Assembly (NCBI GenBank): GCA_033065855.1
Contig: JAVXUO010003229.1
Location: forward strand, 558,001-622,000
Source: Escallonia rubra
Lineage: Eukaryota > Streptophyta > Magnoliopsida > Escalloniales > Escalloniaceae
DNA length: 64,000 nt
Direction of reading: 5' to 3'
A program made the position numbers and the translations under genes. Under the pieces are notes generated by a model. That model made no database searches and had not been told where the DNA came from. It saw only the letters and a program-made list of their open reading frames with translations. Each line of letters starts with the position of its first letter. The stretch's first letter is position 1. This document shows positions 48,655-58,200 of this stretch, one piece after another.

Positions 48655-49077
48655 ATGTCTTGGTCAGAAAGTAATGAAGAGTGGTTGGATCTAAGGTTTA
48701 GGTACAAGAATTGTTGGTGTAGAAAGAGGGCAAACTTGAGGATTGTTGAATCTGATGAGAAGCCAAGTAAAGGTAAGTTGTTCTTCTCTTGTGCAAGTGG
48801 TGGATGTAAAATGTTCACTTGGTGCACACCTGATAGAGCAACAATGAAGCCAAGTGGAAGGTTAATGAAATGTTCATCTGAGTTTTCTGAAGAGATTCAA
48901 AGGCCCGAGATCAATGAAGAGGCAAAGATGCACTCTTTTGATGGAAATGGAGTTGTAACCGGTCAAAAATTACAGTTGATTGAAGCTAATCAGGCAATGC
49001 TGAAGTTGTTGGTTATTTCTTCTCTAATTTCCTCATGGATGTGTATTATGGTGATGTTTTTTGTTGTCCGCAAATGA
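48655..49077 (+). CDS. MULE-borne GRF-type zinc finger protein with C-terminal membrane segment
   Basis: An intact 140-residue single-exon frame. The GRF-type finger is at about 20-57: CWC (Cys20, Cys22), KGKLFFSC (Cys46), GGCKMFTWC (Cys51, Trp56). The usual G-R-x-F is replaced by G-K-L-F-F. After a polar linker, residues about 114-138 form a strongly hydrophobic stretch (MLKLLVISSLISSWMCIMVMFFVV), ending in RK as in a tail-anchored protein. GRF fingers bind nucleic acid in host proteins, while the family of short plant GRF-plus-membrane proteins has no established role. It lies 277 bp inside the left MULE end and converges on the transposase, like the mudrB position in maize MuDR, although no homology to MURB is visible. 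Function is unknown. Confidence 0.8.
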   Translation: MSWSESNEEWLDLRFRYKNCWCRKRANLRIVESDEKPSKGKLFFSCASGGCKMFTWCTPDRATMKPSGRLMKCSSEFSEEIQRPEINEEAKMHSFDGNGVVTGQKLQLIEANQAMLKLLVISSLISSWMCIMVMFFVVRK

Positions 49078-49399
49078 GGAAGTTGGGTGTGTGTTTATGT
49101 ACTGCAAGTAATGTGGGCTTGATTTTCCTTTCCAGAGCTCTTTTGTAATATTTTGTAATGACTTTGTATGAAGAAGGTGAATGAATGTGATGTTCTAGGG
49201 TTTTCTCTGTATGGCCTTCTCTGATCTTTTTCGTAATGGGAGCTCAGTGTAATTAATGCAAACCTCATGGGAGTTCTGTGTAATTTGAAAAGTAACTATT
49301 TTTGCGCATGACATGCTGTGGATGAATATGATGCATGAATTGTTGAATTGGAGTGACCTTTCTGAAAAATAGCAAATCAGGACATGATCAACATATTGC

Positions 49400-50340
49400 A
49401 ACTAGTGAACAAACAAACTGCTGAATTGTTGCTCTATCAGGGTATCACCAAATCATGTGAACAAACAAACTGCTGAATTGTTGAATTGGAGTGACCCTGC
49501 TCAAAACTAGTGAACAAACAAACTGCTGAATCATGCCAGGGTATCACCAACATATTGCAACCAACTCCATAAACAAAATGCACCACCACATCAGTATGCA
49601 CCAACACAGTGCAACCCACTGCTGTATTGCAACACACTGCTACATAAACTAAATGCAACAGACCAAATGAAGACAACCAAGTGCAGTCACAAGGTATTCA
49701 CAATTTCTTCATTCAGCTGTATTGCAACCAACTCCATAAACAAAATGCACCACCACAGCAGTATGCACCAACACAGTGCAACCCACTGATGCATAAACTA
49801 AATGCAACAGACCAAATGAAGACAACCAAGTGCAACAAATCAAATACACAAACATATTGCACCAAACTACAGTGTGCACACAAACTAATTGGTAAATTAC
49901 AAAAAGCACTGAGATTTAATACAACCATGGTTTCATTATCCAAAAATAGACAGTTTACATCATCCCCAAGATCTAAGCTTACATAATCCAAACTTGTGCA
50001 TGTGTTGACTGTAACCTAAACTTTACAAAGTGTACACATTGTCTGTCACATATTTGAGACCTAAAGCTAACATATTCCTTGGACTTCAACTTCAAAAACT
50101 TGTATGCAGTCACAAGGTATTCACAATTTCTTCATTCAGCTTCGCAAAATAATCTTCACAATATCTTCAGTTAGCTTCACAAAATAATCTTCAATCTATC
50201 TTCAACTAGCTTCACAAAATAATCATCATTCACAGCTTCACAAAATAATCTTCAATCTGTCTTCAACTAGCTTCACAAAAGAATCTTCATTCACAGCTTC
50301 ACAAAAGTCATTTCATATCTACAAATACCCTTACCCTTCT
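49400..50340. repeat. Internal repeat arrays of the MULE (between the two ORFs)
   Basis: Three families are seen. (1) GTGAACAAACAAACTGCTGAA occurs at about 49406, 49458 and 49511. (2) A longer unit with AACTCCATAAACAAAATGCACCACCAC and ACACAGTGCAACCCACTG occurs at about 49562 and 49731. (3) AGCTTCACAAAATAATCTTCA occurs several times between 50140 and 50310. The block CAGTCACAAGGTATTCACAATTTC is found at about 49684 and 50107. The region is not coding and separates the 3' ends of the convergent ORFs. Confidence 0.75.
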
Positions 50341-50488
50341 CTGCAGCTTCAAGGCTGTGACTCCTGGGTTTGAGCCACCACCTCAGGTCCTCCCTGTTAA
50401 AAAAAAACAGATTGGGAAAACTTGAGGAAAAAAACAATAAGTTAAAGTCTGAAAAACAAGTAAAAGAAATCAGTGGTTACCTGCTCAT

Positions 50489-53038
50489 TCATGCTAACTT
50501 GGCTGCACCCAATCTGACTACACCCAGCTTCACTGCCTCTGCCTTGACTGCCCCTACCTTGACTGCCCCTACCTTGACTGCCCCTACCTTGCCTCCCCCC
50601 CTCACTGGTCTTGCAACATTGGCATTTCTATTGCTTCCCACTGGTGCCCGTTGGCAGGTCCTTTTATTATGCCCAAATTGCTTACAATTTCCACACTTCA
50701 GAGTGCATGACCTTTTTCCTTCCCTAGCAGGTTCATCTGCTGCCCTCTTCCTTTCCTTTCTTGGTCTTCCAGGCAACCTCCTAAAAGGGGGAGGTTGCAA
50801 AGGATCCCCTGGAGCTGGCCCCCAGTGGGTCTCATCATGCAGTGGGTGCATAACATGACCATAAGCTTTCAAATAAGTATCCCTGCTGTAGCACCTATCC
50901 ACAAACTCAACCACATTCAATCTCCTGGTGTTGATGCATGCTGCTGCATGCTTGCAAGGTATGCCTGTAAGATCCCAAACCCTACAACAACAACTTCTCC
51001 TCACTAAGTTCACAACATGCACCTTCCCAAGGTCAGATACCTCAAACTCTGTACCCCCAGAACCCATGACTATTTTACAGCACCTAGATTCAGCAACTGC
51101 CAGTTTGCATTTTTTCATTATCCTTGGAGTTACTACTTCTTCCCAAGAAGCAGCCTTTTCAAACCTTTCATGTACCTTTACCATCAGCCTAGTTCTAATG
51201 TGATCAATCATGGATAGCACAGGTTTTCCCCTCAATTTCCCTAGCCAGTTGTTGAAGGACTCCACCACATTACTGGTTACCTGGTCATTCTTAACAGCAG
51301 GGTCAAATGTATACCTAGCCCAGCTCTCTACTTTATGACCTTTTAACCACTCAGCTGCTTCTGGTGACAAGTCTTCCATCTGTCTCATAGCTAGCTTAAA
51401 GTCATCCACATTGTATGCCTTGGCAGCAGACCAAAAATAGCTTTTAAGCTTCATGCCAGTGTATCTAGACCTAAAATTGCAGAAAAGATGCCTACAACAC
51501 CTTCTATGAGTTGCATGTGGTATAATGTCTGCTAGGGCAATCTCAATACCCTTTTGTCCATCAGACATGATCACCCATGGCTTTGGATCAGGACCATCAC
51601 CTATGATGGTATAAAGGTGATGTAGGAAAAACCTCCAACTCTGTGTGTTCTCACTCTCAACAACAGCAAATCCCATAGGGAATAACCCATTATTCCCATC
51701 TAAGCCCACAGCAGACAATAATACACCTCCATAAGGCCCTTTAAGATGGCATCCATCAACTGCAAGAAATGGCCTACAACCATCCTTAAAGCCATTTTGC
51801 ACAGCTGCAAATGAAAAGAACAGCCTATGGAAGTGAGGCAAATCCAGGTTAGGTTGAACTCTTTGAGTTTCAAGCTTGAACAAGCTCCCAGGGTTAGTCT
51901 TCATCACCTCATGCCCATACATCCACAGCTTCTTATATGACTCAGCATGAGACCCCTCAATCTTTTCTAGTGCCTTCTTTTTTGCCCTGTACAACTGCAT
52001 TCTATGGGCCTCTACACCATAGTTTTCTAGCAAAAGCTCTTGCAGCCCATTTATGGTAATATCAGGATTTCCCCTAATGTGCCCAAGCAGCTTCTGTGCA
52101 ATCCAAGTGGAATTGGCCTCCTTGTTAGAAATGCCCATTACACAAGAATGTTCAGGACCTAAGCTCTTGATTTTGTAAGTTTTCCCATCAGGAATAGGTG
52201 ATGCAAATATCCTCCAACTACATCCAGGATTGCCACAATGGGCAGCAACCCTGTTCTTTTCATTCCTATCTCTGACAAGCTTAAACCCAGCCTGAATACA
52301 ATAATCCCTCAGAGTATTCCTAAAATGATTGACATCTTCAAACAACAAACCCTTGTACAGTTCAATAGGTTCACCTGGCCTATGTTCAAATAGCTCTCCC
52401 CTCATATATTTGTCTACATTTACTGCTTCAACATCCAAGTTATCATCACTCTTGTACATAGGATTTTCATCTTCATCATCACAGTTGGACAACTCATGTT
52501 CACTTAATTGATCATCTTCTGTCACAGGCTCTTCATCACTTGCCTCTTCATCAGTCTCACTTAATTCTTCCCTTAATTCCCAATCATTATCCTCAGAATC
52601 AGAATCATCACTAGTGTGGTGCAACTCCTCATCACTGCCATCTTCACTCTCACTCTCAGGTGCCCTACTAGTCCCAGGTCTACTGTCATTTCTAGCTGCC
52701 TCTACATTTGGTTCTGGATAACTAACTACTGTAGGTTCTACCCCAACAGTTTCTAAGAACACATGAATCTCCTCTGAATTCTCATACAGCACAAACATGT
52801 CAAGTAAGGACCTATCAGATGTTATTTCTTCCCTGACATGAGTTCCAGGCAAAGTATAGTATAGGGCAATAACTATACCTAAACTAGAGGGGAGGTCTTT
52901 CAACATAAGATCATTTACATCGGTAAGCAGATCCATATAGCTGTATCTGTCAGGATCCACATCAACTATGCTATCAACAATGTTACAGTAGTGGACCCTC
53001 AGTTCATACATCCTTTCAGTGCCCATTCTGTAGTACAA
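50489..53038 (-). CDS. MULE (mudrA-like) transposase
   Basis: An intact 849-codon single frame. The domains are as follows. A PB1-like N-terminal part spans about 5-105. An acidic Ser/Glu/Asp-rich stretch spans about 115-205. The MuDR DNA-binding domain spans about 228-320 (GLLFEDVNHFRNTL, HCGNPGCSWRI). The MULE catalytic domain spans about 423-520, with Asp428 in LAVDGCHLKG, Asp493 in IMSDGQKG and the CCRHLFCN motif at 514-521. The third acidic residue is probably Glu593 in NVVESFN. The SWIM finger spans about 685-701 (CRVWDLTGIPCKHAAAC). A CCHC zinc knuckle is at 782-795 (CGNCKQFGHNKRTC). The C-terminus carries the tandem pentapeptide VGAVK. The initiator may be Met1 or Met5 (MGTERM). It catalyses cut-and-paste transposition in the nucleus. 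No disabling change is visible. Confidence 0.95.
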   Translation of the reverse strand: MYYRMGTERMYELRVHYCNIVDSIVDVDPDRYSYMDLLTDVNDLMLKDLPSSLGIVIALYYTLPGTHVREEITSDRSLLDMFVLYENSEEIHVFLETVGVEPTVVSYPEPNVEAARNDSRPGTSRAPESESEDGSDEELHHTSDDSDSEDNDWELREELSETDEEASDEEPVTEDDQLSEHELSNCDDEDENPMYKSDDNLDVEAVNVDKYMRGELFEHRPGEPIELYKGLLFEDVNHFRNTLRDYCIQAGFKLVRDRNEKNRVAAHCGNPGCSWRIFASPIPDGKTYKIKSLGPEHSCVMGISNKEANSTWIAQKLLGHIRGNPDITINGLQELLLENYGVEAHRMQLYRAKKKALEKIEGSHAESYKKLWMYGHEVMKTNPGSLFKLETQRVQPNLDLPHFHRLFFSFAAVQNGFKDGCRPFLAVDGCHLKGPYGGVLLSAVGLDGNNGLFPMGFAVVESENTQSWRFFLHHLYTIIGDGPDPKPWVIMSDGQKGIEIALADIIPHATHRRCCRHLFCNFRSRYTGMKLKSYFWSAAKAYNVDDFKLAMRQMEDLSPEAAEWLKGHKVESWARYTFDPAVKNDQVTSNVVESFNNWLGKLRGKPVLSMIDHIRTRLMVKVHERFEKAASWEEVVTPRIMKKCKLAVAESRCCKIVMGSGGTEFEVSDLGKVHVVNLVRRSCCCRVWDLTGIPCKHAAACINTRRLNVVEFVDRCYSRDTYLKAYGHVMHPLHDETHWGPAPGDPLQPPPFRRLPGRPRKERKRAADEPAREGKRSCTLKCGNCKQFGHNKRTCQRAPVGSNRNANVARPVRGGGKVGAVKVGAVKVGAVKAEAVKLGVVRLGAAKLA

Positions 53039-53044
53039 GGAAAA

Positions 53045-53700
53045 ATAATTAGGGGGTTAAATTAGGGCTACAATTAGGGCATTCAATTTAGGGTTCATCA
53101 GCTGGGGTTAAGTGAATTAGGATATTCAATTAGGGTTCAATTTGTTCAATTAGAGTTCAATGGGTTCAATTAGGGTTCAATTTGTTCAATTAGAGTTCAA
53201 TGGGTTCAATTAGGGTCCAATTTGTTCAATTAGGGTTCAATTAGGGTCTAATTTGTTCAATTAGGGTTCAATTAGAGTTCAATTGGTTCAATTAGGTTTC
53301 TATTTGTTCAATTAGGGTCCAATTAGGGTTCAATTAGAGTTCAATTGGTTCAATTAGGGTCATTTTGTTAAATTAAGGTTCATTTAGGGTTCAATTGGTT
53401 CAATTAGGGTTCAATTGGTTACATTACGGTTCAATTATGGTTCAATTAGGGTTCAATTAGGGTTCAATTTGTTCAATTACGGTCCAATTAGGGTTCAATT
53501 GGTTCAGTTAGGGTTCAATTGGTTACATTACAGTTCAATTATGGTTCAATTAGAGTTCAATTGGTTCACTTACGATCCAATTAGGGTTCAATTGGTTACA
53601 TTCCGGTTCAATTAGGGTTCAATTGGTTACATTACGGTACAATTATGGTTCAATTAGAGTTCATTTGGTTCAATTACGGTCCAATTAGGGTTCAAAATGT
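53045..53700. repeat. Degenerate TTAGGGTTCAA tandem array in the MULE
   Basis: About 650 bp of short tandem units based on CAATTAGGGTTCAATTGGTT with variants (TTACGGTTCAA, TTTGTTCAATTAG). It lies directly upstream of the transposase start and downstream of the right terminal region. The array resembles telomere wording (TTTAGGG) but the unit is 11 bp or longer and interrupted. It may provide binding sites or promoter elements for the transposase. The plus-strand frame at 53415-53615 is a repeat artefact. Confidence 0.85.
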
Positions 53701-53856
53701 GTCTACGTGAATTAGGGCCTAAATCGGGGTCCAATTACGGGTTACATTATGCTATCAACTACGGAAATCATGCAAAAGAAGAAAGATCAGAAATGGGAAA
53801 TAACGAGAAAAACGTGAAAGACATGAAGGAGTTAGGAAAACATACCTACCTTCAAG

Positions 53857-53995
53857 CAGATTCACCGGAAGTGGTTGTCGTCCCGCAGCACAGGTACACC
53901 GAAAATGTTGCGTCGTCCCGCAGCACAGGTTCACCGGAAGTGGTTGCGTCGTCCCGTAGCACAGGTACACCGAAATTGGTTGCCTCGTCTTTTTT
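53857..53995. repeat. Three GC-rich ~45-bp tandem repeats near the MULE right end
   Basis: TCGTCCCGCAGCACAGGT followed by TCACCGGAAGTGG or ACACCGAAA recurs three times. The units are much GC-richer than the surrounding element and sit upstream of the transposase, where its promoter would be expected. Confidence 0.7.
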
Positions 53996-54239
53996 ATGAG
54001 ATTAGGGTTGTGAAATGTTTGGCTCTGATTTATTTCTAGGCTTCCCTTCCCCCGATCGCACAGTGACCCCCTACCCACCTCCTTCTCTGCCAACTGTTTT
54101 TCCTCCTTCCCGAGAACAAGTTTCCCTCCAATTCCCAAGAACAGGTTTTCCCTCCAAAATCTCAAGAAAACCGTAGGAGGGTATTCATGTCTTTTTGCAT
54201 TCCAACGTTAACACCGTAAGAGAAAAAGTTTTTTTTTGA

Positions 54240-54317
54240 GCGGAGTGTAATTTTTAAAGATAGCGGTAGTTGAGTGTAATTATGTAAAACCTCAGGGGGT
54301 TTTAGTGTAATTTACCC
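54240..54317 (-). repeat. MULE right terminal inverted repeat
   Basis: Reverse complement of the left 78-bp repeat with one substitution. It is immediately followed by the AACAAGAAA duplication at 54318-54326. Confidence 0.93.
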
Positions 54318-54326
54318 AACAAGAAA

Positions 54327-55272
54327 AAAGGAAAACAAGAACGGGTAAAGCTACGCAACAAGAGTAATCTTTTTCTCTTCCCTTTTTCTTCCCTGTACTC
54401 TTTAATTGTCGTGCCATCATCCAATTATGGCCCTGGAGTCTCCTTTTTTTTCTTTTTCTTCTTCAAGTTTGATGTCCCCATCTGTGTGGAGGGTGAATAT
54501 TGCACGGCCCCAATTATATTTATAAATTTTTTAAGAGTATAGAGTAATCTAAATCATTAGTTTCAGATCGTAGAATATTTTTTTGACCATTTCTGGTCAT
54601 CATTTTCCTTTAACTTCTTCAATCTTTTAAACTGAAGAAACCATAATGGTAGATTTTCGCCCGAGAATTGTCTCTGAAGCCCCATTTTTCCCTGGCCTTT
54701 CAGTTGAGCCCTCTTCGGAAGTAAGCTTCGGCACTAGGTCATCCTTGGATAAGGGCCATAATGTATGGCTTATGGGCTTTACAGATGACGCTCTTTTAGA
54801 CTTTTTAGTTGTACCAAACCAAAAGGGACAACTGTAATCAATTCAGTGCATGTAACAAGCTTAACATGTTCTCTGAAGAACAATCTCATTCAGGAGCAAA
54901 CTTACAATGCATTAGCATAACTTATAGAGTCAATTCCCATTTAGAACTGACTCAAACTCCACATTGGTACCCATTATTTCTCTAAATCATATGCCTTTTT
55001 TCCTTCAATCAATGGATTAGACCGTAAACCAACTTCCAATCAAAATCTAAAAAGCCAAAAACAAGAAGAAAGCAAGAGTGAGTAGATTGGCCTGCACTTC
55101 TTTTCTTTAGTGTCCTGGTCTTCGTCTGGAATGTAATCTCACTAGTGATGTATTTTCCGACTTTGAAGTTTGAACATCATTAGCTTATTATGTATGTCTG
55201 TAGTTTGTACCAGGATCACAGTTGCCATTACTGTAAAATCGCGCAAGGGCAGGCCTATCTCCCCTTGAAAAA
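54327..55272. other. Intergenic DNA between the MULE and the BXL gene
   Basis: AT-rich DNA and the presumed 3' UTR of the minus-strand BXL gene. The frame at 54646-54837 has no recognisable content. Confidence 0.45.
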
Positions 55273-58200
55273 TTACGACCTGATCACCCCTAGCGTTGCG
55301 ACTTGTAGGGATAAAGAATGCCTGACATCGCCAATATGAAGATTGTGTTCACCCATTGGAATCCGTCGGATTCCAGACCTATCAACCACACTCAGGTACT
55401 TGCAAACGTGAATATTGACAAGGACGCGTTGTTGCGCCCCTGCGACAACGTGCACTTTCTCGAAGGCCACCAACTGTTTGTGTGGCCCCCAGTGTCCGGC
55501 GGGGGGAGCGGAAAATACGAGTAGAGTGTGAGTACCATCCTTAGAGCCTGCATTATGGACGTCGACATGTACACTAACCGAGAGTCTGTTACATTTAGCA
55601 TGTGTCACCCTAATTGCAGTCCCTGAAGAGGTGTTTTTGGAACCATGGTGGCCGTGGATCGGGACTTGGACAACAGTTGGAGCATCGGCAATGGTGTGAA
55701 CAAAGCTCGTGTAGCTCAGTCCATGGCCGAACGAGTACACCACCGGGCCCTTGTAGAACCGGTAGGTCCGGCCTGGGTAGCTTCCTGACGGGTTTGATCG
55801 CATGCCCATTGTTGTCATTGGCACCTTAGAGAGGTAGTCCTGCGGATACCATGTCATTGGTAGCTTCCCTCCTGAAATCACAAACAAATTGGCCGAATGA
55901 GGCCGAGCCCAGTTATGAGACGATTACTAAAGGCTGGCACCTAGTGGAAGAGGGGGATATAATGAAGATTGGGTGAATGAGTTTCATAACTACGACGGCC
56001 CAGGGACTAAATGGATATATCAGTTTGAAAATAGTAGTAGAAACATGTACCTGGATTATGAGTTCCAAAGAGAACATCAGCAATGGCAGTTCCCCCAGCT
56101 TGGCCGGGGTATCCAACCCAAAGTATGGCCGAGATCCTCGGATCGTTCTTGGCAAATGTTACATCCACAGGCCCTCCAGACATCAGAACCAATATGGTTG
56201 GACCCTTAGAGGCCATGGCAACCTTAGATACAAGCTCTTGTTGGCGGCCCGGTAGGAGCAGCCCGGCCCTATCTTTGAACTCCGCCTCAATTGACTGATC
56301 TAGGCCCATCAATAGAACGGTCGTGTCAGCCTGCCTGGCGGCATCAATGGCTGGACCAAAAAGTTGATCACCCGCACAGGCCACATCGGCACATCCTTGT
56401 TGGTGAATTGTCCTTGTGTACCTCCCTATTCCTTGCAGAGGACTAGTATATCCACATGCAACACCTATTCGGCCAACCAAATGTAGATATCTTAGTAAGA
56501 TGCATCTAACCAGTGGAAAGAGATGGACTATCACAACTAGTGGGCCGAAAAAGTCCCAATTGCAACATGATTCAAAGGGTACAACAGTTCAGCCAGTTAA
56601 GCACACATCGCAAATGCAAGGAAATTCGGATTGAGCCAAAGCAAAAACTAGACTTACCAGCGTAGTTGCCGATCATTGTAACAGTAACATCGGAGTTGGG
56701 GCCAATGACAGCAACGGTGGGGTGGCGGCGAGGGGACAGAGGCAGAGCAGGGCTTCGGTTTTTGAGAAGAACAATGCCTTGCCTAGCAGCTTCAACGGCG
56801 AGCTCTTGGTGAGCTGGGGCGCACACATCTCTTGGCCCAAGGTTCCCAAACGGCTGAGCCGATGGCTCTCCATCGAACATCCCAAGTCTCATTTGGACCG
56901 TAATTGTATTACTTAATGCGCCATTTATGTCAACTTCGTTTAATTTCCCACGATTTATCGCTTCCTCTGTATGAACTCTTAGGAAAGGCCCACAGTCCAA
57001 ATCCAAACCTGGACATAGCAACAAGTTCGTGTACAAGACATCAGTTTACCGAAAGGATACTCCTACATATTTATGGTGTAATGCGACTAACCAGCTTTGA
57101 TAGCATCTGCAGCTGCTTCTTCAGGCGTTGATGTATAATGTTGGTTATCGTAGAAAACGCCAACAGAGTCACAATCCGAGACAATGTACCTTTAACAAGA
57201 AACACATTCATAGTTATTCAGAGTTAAAGTTTGCTCGAGAGGGATGATGGACATTATCTGATTGTACAAACGTACCCATTGAGGCGCCAATTACCACGGA
57301 TGGTGTTGCGAAGGAGTTTGGGGTCTGCACAAGTAGGGATGCCATTGACTTGATTGTATGAGCACATTACACTCGCTACCTTACCTTCAACCACACATGT
57401 TCTGAATGGCACTCCAAATGTGTCTTCCATTTCCTGTTTGCTGACCTGTTCACAACGTTCGGCAATAGCAATGCAGAACTACATAAATGATGGCTTGGGT
57501 AAAACAGGGTTTGAATTGCCAGTGCAACCAATTTTTCCTAATTTTACAATGTGATCTGTTAAGTGGTTCTTTTGATTAACGACCGGCTGAATTTGGTGTA
57601 CAACTCGAACTCAGTTGCAACTCCTTAACAAAAACAGTGCATGAATCAAGGATACTCAAAGTTTTGCCGTGTAAACGCGAGTAAACGCAAGTAATAGCTA
57701 AAAAACAAGTAAAGACTAGAATTTTGCCGTGGCATCCGACTTGGATGCTCGTACCGAAGTAACATAGACATGGACTATGGAATGAAAATTTGTTTTTTCA
57801 AGGAAAACAAAGCCATCATACTTCCCCATTTAATACACGGCCTGGTATGTACTTTACAGACTGCTGCAACAATTAGCTGGATCGCACCATAATGTCACCT
57901 TATGAAAAAGGCCTACGACTGACGCCCCATACTCTCATTTAGCCCAACTGCTTCTTCAAGACTATGATATCTGACCCTTGAATACGCTTGCGTAAACTTT
58001 TGGACTACAAAAGTCATGACAAGTGACGCATAGAACAGATCAACAGTCAGAAACCAATGATCAGGTTCACGTGCACTGTCCTGACTCGGCGCACAATTTC
58101 ATAACCCATGTCCGTCTCAATGGCTCGTATCTTCCTAGTTACTTCTCGTTAAAATATGATAACGTTCTTGATTCATTCTCTGATATCTTAACTTTCTAAA

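Larger units (their letters stand above)
48301..54317. mobile_element. Complete autonomous-looking Mutator-like element (MULE)
   Basis: This 6017-bp element has 78-bp terminal inverted repeats (48301-48378 and 54240-54317) starting GGGTAAATTACA. They differ at a single position (T versus C at base 13). A perfect 9-bp target duplication flanks it. It contains an uninterrupted mudrA-like transposase gene on the minus strand (50489-53038) and, convergent to it, a small GRF-finger ORF (48655-49077). Tandem repeat arrays lie between the two ORFs and between the transposase start and the right end. Near-identical ends, an intact duplication and open frames point to recent insertion and possible present activity. 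The G+T/A+C wording of the ends (CCCCCTGAGGTTT) repeats once more just inside the left end. Confidence 0.95.

Noticed and set aside
49681..49991. Frames on both strands between the MULE ORFs
   Set aside because: They arise from tandem repeats; translations are repetitive and frame-independent.
53045..53700. Interstitial telomere array
   Set aside because: The unit is CAATTAGGGTTCAA-like, not TTTAGGG, and the array lies inside the MULE boundaries, so it is an element-internal repeat.
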